The notes: generated by a model from the sequence alone, not told the origin. A stretch of DNA of 43,827 nucleotides from Rhizobium sp. (GCA_020621905.1 JAHRYZ010000004.1:1-43827), one strand, 5' to 3'; shown: positions 1 through 9,050, numbered from the stretch's first letter. Numbers and translations: made by a program.

Positions 1-1
1 C

Positions 2-370
2 GGCCTTTGCCGCGCGCGGTTTCCTGCCGCCGACTGGCGCGTGGCCGACATGCGGAGCCTCGCGCTCGGGCGGACCTTCGATGCCCTTCTCGCCTGGCAC
101 AGCTTTTTCCATCTGACGCCCGACGAGCAGCGGGCGATGTTTCCCGTCTTCGCCGCCCATGCGGCAAACGGCGCCATGCTGATGTTCACCTCGGGCCCGG
201 CCGAGGGCGTGGCGATGGGCACCTTCGAGGGCGAGCCCCTCTATCACGCGAGCCTTGACCCTGAGGAATACCGGCGGCTTCTTCGGGAGAACGGTTTCGC
301 CGTCGTCGACCACGTTGCCGACGATCCGGATTGCGGCGGCGCGACCATCTGGCTGGCCCGCAAGGACTGA
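2..370 (+). CDS. SAM-dependent methyltransferase, C-terminal part (5' end outside window)
   Basis: The reading frame is open from the first bases of the window and stops at TGA 368-370, so only the last 122 or so residues are present. Visible features fit the second half of a class I methyltransferase: a segment ending in WRVADMRSLALG (loop after strand 4), then LLAWHSFFHLTPDEQRAMF, which resembles the region of small-molecule methyltransferases that follows the SAM pocket, and a C-terminal strand pair ending TIWLARKD. The SAM-binding GxGxG motif would lie upstream of the window. An internal ATG at 41 is unlikely to be the start because the homologous-looking residues continue upstream of it. 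Substrate cannot be told. Confidence 0.75.
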   Translation, partial: GLCRARFPAADWRVADMRSLALGRTFDALLAWHSFFHLTPDEQRAMFPVFAAHAANGAMLMFTSGPAEGVAMGTFEGEPLYHASLDPEEYRRLLRENGFAVVDHVADDPDCGGATIWLARKD

Positions 371-400
371 GCGGGACGCCGGTCACCTGCAAATACGGAA

Positions 401-430
401 AGAGCCCGTCGGATTGCTCCGGCGGGCTCT
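401..430. terminator. Bidirectional rho-independent terminator
   Basis: A 12-bp stem (AGAGCCCGTCGG pairing with CCGGCGGGCTCT, one G-T wobble) with a six-base loop lies between the convergent methyltransferase and DoxX genes. It has T-rich flanks on both sides (TCTTTGCCTT on the plus strand, TTTCCG on the minus strand), so it probably ends both transcripts. Confidence 0.7.
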
Positions 431-469
431 TCTTTGCCTTGTAGGGCAGGGATGTGGACGGCGATTGCC

Positions 470-913
470 TCAGGCGGCGACGGCCACGCCGCGGCGGGCG
501 TCGAGCGAATAGGCGCCCGGGCCGAAGGTGGCGAGCAGGATGTAGGCGCCGGCCAGGGTGATGTTCTTCATCATCATGATCTGGTTCAGCACGGTCAGCC
601 AGCCGTTTGCGGCAGCCGGGAAGTCCGGAACGTTGATCGCCGAGCCGTGGAAGACGACGCCGGTGAACACGCAGAAGAGGGCGAGCAGCCAGCCGGTGAT
701 CTTGGTCTGGAAGCCGACGAGCACGAAGAGACCGGCGACCAGTTCGAACAGGCCGGCGAGGTAGGCGAGCGCGGTGGCCGCAGGCAGGCCGGCGCCGGTG
801 ATCATGCCGGCGGTGCCGGCCGGATCGATCAGCTTGCCGAAGCCGGAATAGATGAAGATGAAGGAGAGGAGGATGCGGGCGATAAGGATGATGGCGTTGT
901 TGCTGCTGGACAT
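470..913 (-). CDS. DoxX family membrane protein
   Basis: 147-residue integral membrane protein of the DoxX family. It has four predicted hydrophobic helices (about residues 6-26, 44-66, 70-88 and 115-135) and the family signatures RILLSFIFIYSGFGKL near the N terminus and GFQTKITGWLLALF in the middle. The start is an ATG preceded by AGGAG at a good distance. DoxX proteins are often linked to oxidative and thiol stress in other bacteria, but the exact reaction of this type is not settled. It stands alone: the methyltransferase converges on it, and the PAS-like gene upstream lies 194 bp away on the same strand. Confidence 0.88.
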   Translation of the reverse strand: MSSSNNAIILIARILLSFIFIYSGFGKLIDPAGTAGMITGAGLPAATALAYLAGLFELVAGLFVLVGFQTKITGWLLALFCVFTGVVFHGSAINVPDFPAAANGWLTVLNQIMMMKNITLAGAYILLATFGPGAYSLDARRGVAVAA

Positions 914-1107
914 GCGAGGCTCCTGGGCGCGGCCCGGCTATGGCCGGCGCTGCTGGTTGAATTTCCTGGAGCGGTTGTCTCACCTCTTCGCCATCGGCGA
1001 TAGATAGACGATCCTTGACTAATCGTTCAATAAAAGGAAACGATCAGTCTTTGCAGCCGCCGGCCTCCCTGCACGAGGCGAGGGACGGCAGGCATTGTTG
1101 GATGACG

Positions 1108-1554
1108 TCAGGAAAGGGCGCGCAGGTGCGTTGAAGCGGCCAGCTTGAAGCGCGGAAAGACGAACATGCCGAGCATGCTGCCGGCGCTCGATTGCTCAAG
1201 CCCGTCGGATTCGCCGACGCAGAAGACCGGCTGGCGATGGCCGTTGGGCAGCCCGATGGTCGTCGAATAGCAAAAGTGCGAGGACGACGTCGCAGCCTGT
1301 TCGAACAGTTCGAGAATATGGGCGCGATCATTCGGGTCGTAGCAGCGCATCATGCTGAGCAATCCGCATTCAGGCGTGTTCAGCCCATGCAGCAAGGTTG
1401 CCCGCTCGCCGAGCCTGATGACCCCATTCGACAGGTCGCCGACCCAGCCCTCCGAAACGGTGAACCGGGCGAAGGCGCCGCCTTCTCCCTCCTCAGGCTC
1501 GGGAAATCCCGTGCCGAACGATACTGCAAGACTGGCTCTGGCAATCTTAAACAA
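1108..1554 (-). CDS. PAS-fold-like protein of unknown function
   Basis: 148-residue cytoplasmic protein without transmembrane segments. The middle (about residues 33-110) has the look of a single PAS domain: WVGDLSNGVIRLGERATLLHG, then LLSMMRCYDPNDRAHILELFE, then a strand-rich end. No output domain (kinase, GGDEF, HTH) follows, so it would be a stand-alone sensor or adaptor. The start is uncertain: the only candidates before the upstream stop are TTG at 1554 (GGGGA 5 nt before it) or a nearby CTG. An out-of-frame ATG just upstream (MPGDSLV then stop) raises the possibility of another small indel here. Function not recognised. Confidence 0.6.
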   Translation of the reverse strand: MFKIARASLAVSFGTGFPEPEEGEGGAFARFTVSEGWVGDLSNGVIRLGERATLLHGLNTPECGLLSMMRCYDPNDRAHILELFEQAATSSSHFCYSTTIGLPNGHRQPVFCVGESDGLEQSSAGSMLGMFVFPRFKLAASTHLRALS

Positions 1555-2289
1555 GGCTGTCCCCAGGCATGTGCCGATTTACGCGCTATTGTTCTCGGAT
1601 CAGTTTCAATTCCGGCCGCAGCAAGGCGCGCCCGTCGTCTTCATCTGCCTTCGCGCTTCTCTCGCTTTCAAGCCCGCGACAAGCGCGCCATCAGCAAAAG
1701 GACGTGAAGTATTATCAACTAATCATAAACGCATGCTGTAGATTAGGCGCTTCGCGCATAGGTTACAAGCACCCCATCCCCCGCCGATGTCCGGCCAGTC
1801 GACCATTTACCAATGGTGGTGCCACCCCCGTAGCGATCACCTTGGCATTTCAATCATCAGCCGAAGCGTTATAAATATTTCACGCAGTCCGCAATGCGAT
1901 TTTTCGCGTTCGCGAGTATTTTTTAAATAACGCGAATATCGACGCGATGGTCGCATCCGCCCCTAGCGACCTAGGGGCATCTTTGCAGATAGCACGGTTC
2001 TCGAAATGCGAGAATGCTTCATTTTCATCTGTGGGTTCAGATTTTTGAGTGCGATATGCAGCCTATGCGGAAAATTTCGGTGACCGCGCACTCTGGCGGC
2101 CCCGCCGACGGAGACGGGCAAGAGGAAGATTCGAAGACGCCGGGATAAATCGGAGGTTTCATTATCACCTCCGAATGTGAATACCAACGCATAGCCGGAA
2201 GTGACGTGCAGTTGCATGAGGCGTCGCTTGTATTCGATGCCGCCTCGGGTCTCGGTGGGCTGATCGGCGATGCCCTGACCTTAAGACAG
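1555..2289. other. Non-coding, AT-richer region with hairpins between PAS-like gene and groEL
   Basis: About 735 bp without a convincing gene. It is clearly richer in A and T than the rest of the window (for example around 1700-1745 and 1880-1945). Two clean inverted repeats stand out: GCCCCTAG-CGAC-CTAGGGGC at 1959-1978 (8-bp perfect stem, 4-nt loop) and CGGAGGT-N9-ACCTCCG at 2151-2173. Several TCGCG/CGCGA words cluster at 1900-1950. The promoter of the PAS-like gene must lie near 1560-1700, but no clear -35/-10 pair is seen. An 84-codon minus-strand frame (1963-2217) was considered and not accepted. Confidence 0.5.
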
Positions 2290-2318
2290 AAAAAAGGGCG
2301 ATCCGATGACCGCCCTTT
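2290..2318 (-). terminator. groESL rho-independent terminator
   Basis: Read on the minus strand, the stem AAAGGGCGGTC, loop ATCG and returning arm GATCGCCCTTT (one mismatch) run straight into a T tract. It lies 45 bp past the groEL stop codon, with no other gene in between. Confidence 0.85.
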
Positions 2319-2362
2319 CGTATGACTGAACCGGTTGGATCAGTGCGACAGGCTTTCGCCTA

Positions 2363-4020
<1,658 letters not shown>

Positions 4021-4067
4021 TCAGCCCATTGGTGAATTGGTGATTTGGGAAGAGGTGACCGGCTCAA

Positions 4068-4364
4068 TCAGCCGATGACGCCCATGATGTCGGCTTCCTT
4101 CATGATCAGAAGGTCTACGCCGTCGAGCTTGACTTCGGTGCCGGACCACTTGCCGAACAGGACGCGGTCGCCGACCTTGACGTCGAGCGGAACGATCTTG
4201 CCGTGGTCGTCGCGGACGCCCGAACCGACAGCGATGATTTCGCCTTCAGCCGGCTTTTCCTTGGCGGTATCGGGAATGATGATGCCGCCCTTGGTCTTTT
4301 CTTCGGACTCGACGCGCTTGACTACAACGCGGTCGTGAAGCGGACGGAAATTGGTGCTTGCCAT
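4068..4364 (-). CDS. groES: Co-chaperonin GroES (10 kDa)
   Basis: 98-residue lid subunit of the GroEL chaperonin; a heptamer that caps the folding cage. The sequence has the full Cpn10 fold: [22 protein letters not shown] at the start, the flexible mobile loop at about residues 17-32, and [22 protein letters not shown] at the end. The start ATG has GAGGG about 9 nt upstream. It is the first gene of the groES-groEL operon and is preceded by a heat-shock-like promoter and a CIRCE operator, so it should be repressed by HrcA and induced by heat. Confidence 0.97.
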   Translation of the reverse strand: MASTNFRPLHDRVVVKRVESEEKTKGGIIIPDTAKEKPAEGEIIAVGSGVRDDHGKIVPLDVKVGDRVLFGKWSGTEVKLDGVDLLIMKEADIMGVIG

Positions 4365-4423
4365 TGTCTAATCCCTCGATCAAATGACATGGGCAGGTCC
4401 TCAGGGGACCCGCGTGGATATTG

Positions 4424-4450
4424 TTAGCACTCCCCTCTGGCGAGTGCTAG
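4424..4450. promoter_or_regulatory. CIRCE operator (HrcA binding site)
   Basis: TTAGCACTC, nine-base spacer, GAGTGCTAG: 8 of 9 arm positions pair, and both arms fit the CIRCE consensus TTAGCACTC-N9-GAGTGCTAA with one change at the last base. It lies just after the predicted transcription start of groESL and 60 bp before the groES start codon, the standard place for HrcA repression. Confidence 0.95.
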
Positions 4451-4458
4451 CGAGCTGG

Positions 4459-4487
4459 AGATAAGGACGGCCCGTGATCGAGTCAAG
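4459..4487 (-). promoter_or_regulatory. groESL promoter (heat-shock / vegetative type)
   Basis: On the minus strand CTTGACT (-35, 4487-4481) is followed after 16 bp by TTATCT (-10, 4464-4459). CTTGAC with this spacing also fits the alphaproteobacterial RpoH pattern, so the operon may be read by both the vegetative and heat-shock sigma factors. The CIRCE operator starts within 10 bp downstream. Confidence 0.75.
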
Positions 4488-4497
4488 CGCGGCCGCG

Positions 4498-4530
4498 AAA
4501 AAAGATCGCCATTCCTGACGGATGGCGATC
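4498..4530 (-). terminator. Rho-independent terminator after the monooxygenase gene
   Basis: On the minus strand GATCGCCAT, nine-base loop, ATGGCGATC (9-bp perfect stem) followed by six T. It lies 31 bp past the monooxygenase stop codon and keeps that transcript out of the groESL promoter. Confidence 0.85.
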
Positions 4531-4560
4531 ATGTCGGCGAGGGTGCTGGCAGTCAGTGGA

Positions 4561-4957
4561 TCAAAGGCTCTTTGTTGACCTCTCGACCGGAAGAAAAACG
4601 CCGAAAACGCCCGTTATGCCCCGCTCCGCCATGAATGCCGCCGGATCGAAACCCGACTTGGCATAGAAGGCGCCGACGGCGGATTTTGCCGCGTCCAGCG
4701 CCTGGCGGTCGCGCCACTCGACGATGGTGACGATCTTAACCATGTCGCCATTTTCACCCGCCGACAGTACCACGCGATTGTAGAGGCAGCCGGGCAGGGT
4801 GTCGAAATAGCCGTGAATGATGGCCAGCCGGTCCTCGAAGGCGGACTGGTGCACGCGGGGGCAGGCAAACGTGTCTATCCTGAAGATGCTGGAAGGGGAT
4901 CGCGCGCCATGGCCGGTGGGCGGTCGTGTCGAACTGATGCTGCACTGTCGCGTTCAT
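4561..4957 (-). CDS. Antibiotic biosynthesis monooxygenase (ABM) family protein, frameshifted near N terminus
   Basis: Small dimeric alpha-beta-barrel protein of the ABM type. The long C-terminal part (IFRIDTFACPRVHQSAFEDR, then the GYFDTLPGCLYNRVVL strand and the IVTIVEWRD strand) is typical of quinone or flavin-independent oxygenases. The natural start is ATG 4957, MNATVQHQFDTTAH, with AAGGA ahead of it. That frame runs out of register with the rest: removing one base near 4908-4918 (CACCGGCC) joins them into 131 residues. The gene is divergent from soxR, and its promoter holds a SoxR-type palindrome. In Pseudomonas and Streptomyces, SoxR controls monooxygenases of this class in response to redox-active compounds, so a role in detoxifying quinones or phenazine-like molecules is a fair inference. 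Confidence 0.8.
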
Positions 4958-4995
4958 CCGGGAGTTCCTTTGCTGGTTGTCGATGGACGCCTGAC

Positions 4996-5026
4996 AATGT
5001 AGAACCTCAACAATGGTTGAGATCAA
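4996..5026 (-). promoter_or_regulatory. SoxR-controlled promoter with SoxR box
   Basis: Reading toward the monooxygenase: -35 TTGATC (5026-5021), a 19-bp spacer, -10 TACATT (5001-4996). A 19-bp spacer is the long, twisted spacing used by MerR-family activators. Inside it sits the palindrome CTCAAC-CATT-GTTGAG (5006-5021 on the plus strand), the same layout as the enterobacterial SoxR box CCTCAAG-TTAA-CTTGAGG. The proposed soxR start codon (5013) lies inside the palindrome, so SoxR binding should also repress its own gene. Confidence 0.75.
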
Positions 5027-5492
5027 GAGCAAGGATTTGGAAAATGCGGCTCGCAGGGGCGCGATCGCGTCGCTGAGTGTCGGCGAGGTGGCGGAACGCG
5101 CCGGCGTGGCGGTTTCGGCCCTGCATTTCTATGAGCGCGAGGGGCTGATCCGCAGCTGGCGCAGCGCCGGCAACCAGCGGCGTTATCCGCGCGGCGTGCT
5201 GCGCCGGGTTGCCCTGATCAAGACCGCGCAGCGCCTGGGTCTGCCGCTGGCGCGGATCGCCGAGGCGCTGGCGGAACTGCCCGTCGACCGTCCGCCGACC
5301 GCTGCCGACTGGAAGCGTCTGTCTGCCTCATGGCGCGAGGAGCTCAATGCGCGGATCGCGACGATGGAAGCGCTGCGCGACCAGCTCGACACCTGCATCG
5401 GCTGCGGCTGCCTGTCCCTCGGTGCCTGTCCCCTTCGCAATCCTGACGACGAGTTGCGCAGCACCGGCGGCGGGCCGCGTCTTTTGCCATAG
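5013..5492 (+). CDS. soxR: Redox-sensitive transcriptional activator SoxR
   Basis: 159-residue MerR-family regulator. Residues 20-90 form the winged helix-turn-helix ([21 protein letters not shown], then GNQRRYPR), followed by the dimerisation helix and the iron-sulfur cysteines C128, C131, C133 and C139 (CX2CXCX5C), which ligate the [2Fe-2S] centre that senses redox-cycling compounds. The ATG at 5013 falls within the SoxR box and has no clear ribosome binding site, so the message may be nearly leaderless; a TTG at 5037 is the only close in-frame alternative. It is divergent from the ABM monooxygenase, its likely direct target. The rhodanese-ChrB/chrA pair starts 160 bp downstream on the same strand and could be co-expressed or separate. 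Confidence 0.95.
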   Translation: MVEIKSKDLENAARRGAIASLSVGEVAERAGVAVSALHFYEREGLIRSWRSAGNQRRYPRGVLRRVALIKTAQRLGLPLARIAEALAELPVDRPPTAADWKRLSASWREELNARIATMEALRDQLDTCIGCGCLSLGACPLRNPDDELRSTGGGPRLLP

Positions 5493-5538
5493 GCGACCCC
5501 GCTCCTTGCCATCAACCGCGCACGGTGCGCCGCGACAA

Positions 5539-5597
5539 TTGACAGCGATGATCAAATTTGCGAAATTTCCGGCCATGGAGTTCGCGAAAGCTCCATG
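5539..5597 (+). promoter_or_regulatory. Candidate chr promoter with palindromic operator
   Basis: A perfect -35 hexamer TTGACA (5539-5544) is followed after 17 bp by a weak -10 (GAAATT, 5562-5567). Immediately downstream lies the inverted repeat CATGGAG-N10-CTCCATG (5574-5597), whose centre is itself the palindrome TTCGCGAA. This nested symmetry over the expected transcription start, 55 bp before the rhodanese-ChrB gene, suggests an operator for a dimeric repressor. The -10 assignment is uncertain. Confidence 0.45.
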
Positions 5598-5651
5598 AGG
5601 CGCCATGCCGCAGTTTCGCATCCGTCCAGAGCACAATTGCGGAGCAAAAAC

Positions 5652-6473
5652 ATGGCATCCTTTGGCGCAATTTCCGCCGACAAACTCTGTCGCCTTCTTG
5701 GTTCTTTTCAAACGCCGTTGATTGTCGACGTTCGCGACACTGACGACTTCGAGGCGCACCCCTATCTGATTCCTGGATCCTTTCACCGGAACTACCGCCA
5801 CGTCGACGCATGGGCCGACGAAATACGTGCGGCTTCCGTGGTTGTCGTCTGCCAGAAGGGCAAGAAGCTGAGCGAAGGCGTCGCGGCCCATCTGCGGCTG
5901 CGCGCCATTTCGGCCGAAGTGCTGGAGGGGGGGATGGCCGCCTGGGCGGCAGCCGGAATGCCGCAGGTGCCGGCGGCGAGGCTCAATGGCGCGCAGGGCG
6001 GCTCTCTGTGGGTCACGCGGTCCCGTCCCAAGATCGACCGCATCGCCTGCCCCTGGTTGATAAGGCGCTTCGTCGATCCCTTTGCCCGCTTCCTGTTCGT
6101 GGCGTCGGCCGAAGTGGCGGCCGTTGCCGAACGTTTCGATGCCATTCCCTTCGACATCGAGGGGGTGTTCTGGAGCCATCGGGGAGAGCGCTGCACCTTC
6201 GACACCATGCTGGAGGAGTTTCGGCTGGAGACGCCGCCCCTTCTCGCCCTGGCGGAAATCATACGCGGCGCCGATACCAACAGGCTCGATCTCGCGCCCC
6301 AATCGGCCGGCTTGCTGGCGGCCTCGCTGGGCCTGTCCCGGCTCTATTCGTCGGATCTGCAGCAACTCGAGCAGGGGCTGCTGCTGTATGACGCCTACTA
6401 CCGGTGGGCTCGCGACGCCATGGATGAAAAGCATGATTGGGTGGTACGCGGCGGAAGCAACGGCATATCATGA
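5652..6473 (+). CDS. chrB: Rhodanese-ChrB fusion, chromate resistance protein
   Basis: 273-residue two-domain protein. Residues 1-100 are a rhodanese-like domain (FQTPLIVDVRDTDDFEAHPY; the active-site loop reads VVCQKGKKLSEGVA, with a cysteine at the catalytic position). Residues 115-270 match the C-terminal domain of ChrB-type chromate resistance proteins (WVTRSRPKIDRIACPWLIRRFVD, then FDIEGVFWSHRGERCTFDTM and a histidine/aspartate-rich helical end). ATG 5652 is chosen because GGAG lies 7 nt upstream; an upstream in-frame ATG at 5595 would start inside the palindromic operator. The stop overlaps the chrA start (ATGA), so the two are translationally coupled. The ChrB half is linked to chromate sensing or reduction in characterised systems; here a sulfur-transfer role of the rhodanese half is an inference. 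Confidence 0.85.
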   Translation: MASFGAISADKLCRLLGSFQTPLIVDVRDTDDFEAHPYLIPGSFHRNYRHVDAWADEIRAASVVVVCQKGKKLSEGVAAHLRLRAISAEVLEGGMAAWAAAGMPQVPAARLNGAQGGSLWVTRSRPKIDRIACPWLIRRFVDPFARFLFVASAEVAAVAERFDAIPFDIEGVFWSHRGERCTFDTMLEEFRLETPPLLALAEIIRGADTNRLDLAPQSAGLLAASLGLSRLYSSDLQQLEQGLLLYDAYYRWARDAMDEKHDWVVRGGSNGIS

Positions 6474-7858
6474 CAGGCACCGTTGTCCAAGACCGTCCGG
6501 ACGGGCAGACTGTTGCAGTGCCGACCTTCACCGAGTTCTTCATCGCATTCGCCCATATCGGCCTCCTGAGCTTTGGCGGCCCGGCGGCCCAGATCGCCCT
6601 GATGCACCGGATCTGCGTCGACGAGAAACGCTGGGTATCCGAGGACCGGTTCCTGCATGCATTGAATTTCTGCATGCTGCTGCCGGGCCCGGAAGCCCAG
6701 CAGCTCGCCACCTATATCGGTTGGCTGACGCACGGCGTGCGCGGCGGCATGGTCGCCGGCCTGCTCTTCGTCCTGCCGGGGCTCGCCGTCATTCTCGGCC
6801 TGTCGACGCTCTATGCCTATTATCACGACGTCGGCTGGGTCGCCGGTCTGTTCTTCGGACTGAAGGCAGCGATCCTGGCGATCGTCGTCGAGGCCGTGGT
6901 GCGCATCGGCCGCCGGGCGCTGAAGACGCGGTTCCATCGCCTCGTCGCGCTTTCCGCCTTCCTCGCTCTGTTCGTCTTCGCTCTGCCCTTTCCGCTCGTC
7001 GTGCTGATGGCCGGTTTCGCCGGCCTGGCCGAGGCGCGGATGGTTGCGCGGGACGGCTCAAGGCACGCCGCCGACCTTGTCGATCCGGCCCCTGCGGCGT
7101 CCCGACCGGTCGGGCGCTCGCTCGCCACGCTCGCCTTCTGGCTGGCGGTCTGGCAGGCGCCGCTGCTTCCGCTCTGGCTGTTCTCCGGCGAAAGCGGCCT
7201 CGGCGAGGTCTTCGCCTTCTTTTCCCGCATGGCGCTCGTCACCTTCGGCGGCGCCTATGCGGTTCTTGCCTATGTCGCGCAGGTGGCGGTCGACCAGTAT
7301 CATTGGCTGAAACCCGGCGAGATGCTCGACGGCCTGGCGCTGGCCGAAACCACGCCCGGTCCGCTGGTGCTGGTGCTCTCCTATGTCGGCTTCCTCGCCG
7401 GCTTTCGCGATGCCGGCGGCCTGCCGCCTTTCCTCGGCGGTGTTCTGGGTGGCCTGCTCGCCGCCTGGGCGACCTTCGTGCCGAGCTTCGTCTGGATTTT
7501 TGCCGGCGCGCCCTATGTCGAGCGGTTGCGCGGCAATCGCATGATCACGGCAGCACTTTCCGCGATCACGGCGGCCGTCGTCGGCGTCATCCTTAACCTC
7601 GCCGTCTGGTTTGCCCTGCACGTGCTGTTCGCCGAGGTCGGGCGCTGGTCCATCTGGCCGGCAGCGGCGGAGGTCCCAGGTGGAGCAGCCCCCGCCTTCT
7701 CCGTCTCCCTGCCGATGCCGGACCCGGCGACGCTCGATCCGGCGGCTCTGGTCCTGGCTCTCCTGTCGGCGGCGATGATCTTCGTTCTGAAGCAGGGCAT
7801 GGGCCGCACCCTCATGGCCGCCGCCGCTCTCGGTCTCCTCTATCGCCTGGCGATCTGA
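6470..7858 (+). CDS. chrA: Chromate efflux transporter ChrA
   Basis: 463-residue inner-membrane protein of the long CHR family with two homologous halves. The first half carries IGLLSFGGPAAQIALMH and LLPGPEAQQLATYIGW, the second ALVTFGGAYAVLAYVAQ and TTPGPLVLVLSYVGF: the paired FGG and PGP motifs of ChrA. Ten or more hydrophobic helices are visible. ChrA exports chromate from the cytoplasm using the proton motive force. ATG 6470 overlaps the stop of the rhodanese-ChrB gene and has GGAAG upstream. A Pro/Ala-rich stretch at about residues 190-215 links the halves. Confidence 0.95.
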   Translation: MTGTVVQDRPDGQTVAVPTFTEFFIAFAHIGLLSFGGPAAQIALMHRICVDEKRWVSEDRFLHALNFCMLLPGPEAQQLATYIGWLTHGVRGGMVAGLLFVLPGLAVILGLSTLYAYYHDVGWVAGLFFGLKAAILAIVVEAVVRIGRRALKTRFHRLVALSAFLALFVFALPFPLVVLMAGFAGLAEARMVARDGSRHAADLVDPAPAASRPVGRSLATLAFWLAVWQAPLLPLWLFSGESGLGEVFAFFSRMALVTFGGAYAVLAYVAQVAVDQYHWLKPGEMLDGLALAETTPGPLVLVLSYVGFLAGFRDAGGLPPFLGGVLGGLLAAWATFVPSFVWIFAGAPYVERLRGNRMITAALSAITAAVVGVILNLAVWFALHVLFAEVGRWSIWPAAAEVPGGAAPAFSVSLPMPDPATLDPAALVLALLSAAMIFVLKQGMGRTLMAAAALGLLYRLAI

Positions 7859-7964
7859 GCGCGCGCATCTCCGGCAAATTTCCGCCCGTGCCGGCAAAGG
7901 CCCTTGCCTTCCGGGCATTCCTTTGCGATGTCAGCCCTTGCATTTTTGTAGTCAGGAACAGCGA

Positions 7965-8816
7965 ATGGCCGAGCGCATTTCCACCTTGAGCGATGTCACC
8001 GAACGTTACGACGTCATCCTTTGCGACGTCTGGGGCGTGCTGCACAACGGCATCGACGCCTTTCCGGCGGCCTCCGAGGTGCTGACGGCGGCACGCGCTG
8101 CCGGTCTGACCGTGGTCCTGATCACCAATTCGCCGCGCCGAGCGCAGGACGTCATCAACCAGCTGCGGATGATCGGCGTCGCCGACACGGCCTATGACCG
8201 GATCGTCACCTCGGGCGACGTGACCCGCACGCTGATTGCTGCCGGTCCGAAGAAGATCTTCTTCCTCGGTCCCGATCGCGACCTCAACCTGCTCGACGGC
8301 CTCGACGTCGTTCGCGTGCCCGCCGAGGAAGCCGAGGCCATCGTCTGTACCGGCTTTTTCGACGACGAGACCGAGACGCCGGAAGACTATCGCGATGTCC
8401 TGACCGCCTTTGCCGCCCGCCACGTGCCGCTGATCTGCGCCAACCCCGACCTCATCGTCGAGCGCGGCCATCGCATGATCCCCTGCGCCGGCGCGGTTGC
8501 CGCCTATTACGAGCAGCTCGGCGGCGCGACCCGCATCGCCGGCAAGCCGCACAGCCCGATCTACGAAGCCTCGCTCGTGGCTGCCGCCGAAGCCCACAAG
8601 GACCCGGTCGACAAGCGCCGCGTCCTGGCGATCGGCGACGGCATGCCGACCGACGTGCGCGGTGCGCTGGATGCCGGCTTGGACCTTCTCTATATCTCGG
8701 GCGGCATCCATGCGGCCGAATACACCGTCAACGGCAAGCCGGACGAGGCGATCCTCAATGCCTGGCTGAAGCGCGAGAATGCCGCGCCGCACTACTGGAT
8801 GCAGAGGCTCGCCTGA
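7965..8816 (+). CDS. Class IIA HAD-superfamily protein (TIGR01459-like)
   Basis: 283-residue cytoplasmic protein of the HAD IIA branch (NagD/pNPPase type). The nucleophile motif reads ILCDVWGVLHNG: Asp21 is kept, but the usual second Asp (DxD) is Trp23, a hallmark of this alphaproteobacterial family. Motif II is VVLITNSPRRAQ and motif IV is IGDGMPTDVRGA. The start at 7965 has AGGAACA 5 nt upstream. In rhizobia this gene usually sits by ribF, as here. The substrate is unknown; without the second Asp a classical phosphatase mechanism is doubtful. Confidence 0.88.
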   Translation: MAERISTLSDVTERYDVILCDVWGVLHNGIDAFPAASEVLTAARAAGLTVVLITNSPRRAQDVINQLRMIGVADTAYDRIVTSGDVTRTLIAAGPKKIFFLGPDRDLNLLDGLDVVRVPAEEAEAIVCTGFFDDETETPEDYRDVLTAFAARHVPLICANPDLIVERGHRMIPCAGAVAAYYEQLGGATRIAGKPHSPIYEASLVAAAEAHKDPVDKRRVLAIGDGMPTDVRGALDAGLDLLYISGGIHAAEYTVNGKPDEAILNAWLKRENAAPHYWMQRLA

Positions 8817-8850
8817 GGCGAGGGCCGACATGATGAACTTGTCGCAAGCC

Positions 8851-9010
8851 ACCCCCTCTGCCCTGCCGGGCATCTCCTCCTCAAGGGGAGATCGATCCGC
8901 GGTGGCGTCCCAAGCCCACCGGCCGCGACCCGTTCGGCATTTCATGCAAGACGTCGGCGCTCAGCCGATCTCCCCCGAGGAGGAGATGGCCGGCAGGCCA
9001 GAGGGGGGTA
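8851..9010. repeat. RIME-type rhizobial intergenic palindromic element
   Basis: Two arms of about 45 bp (8851-8894 and 8966-9010) are inverted copies of each other with few mismatches, both carrying the CCCCCTCTG...CTGCCGG...CATCTCCTCCTC pattern of the rhizobial intergenic mosaic elements. The 70-bp middle is GC-rich and non-coding. It fills the space between the HAD gene and ribF and would form a very long RNA hairpin in the joint transcript. Confidence 0.8.
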
Positions 9011-9050
9011 GCCGGACGTCTCTCGGTCCACTGTCTCGTGGAGGCAGATC

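Noticed and set aside
1963..2217. 84-codon minus-strand frame
   Set aside because: No ribosome site, no recognisable family, and its end lies in a perfect hairpin. Probably chance, though it is one of few frames in this stretch.
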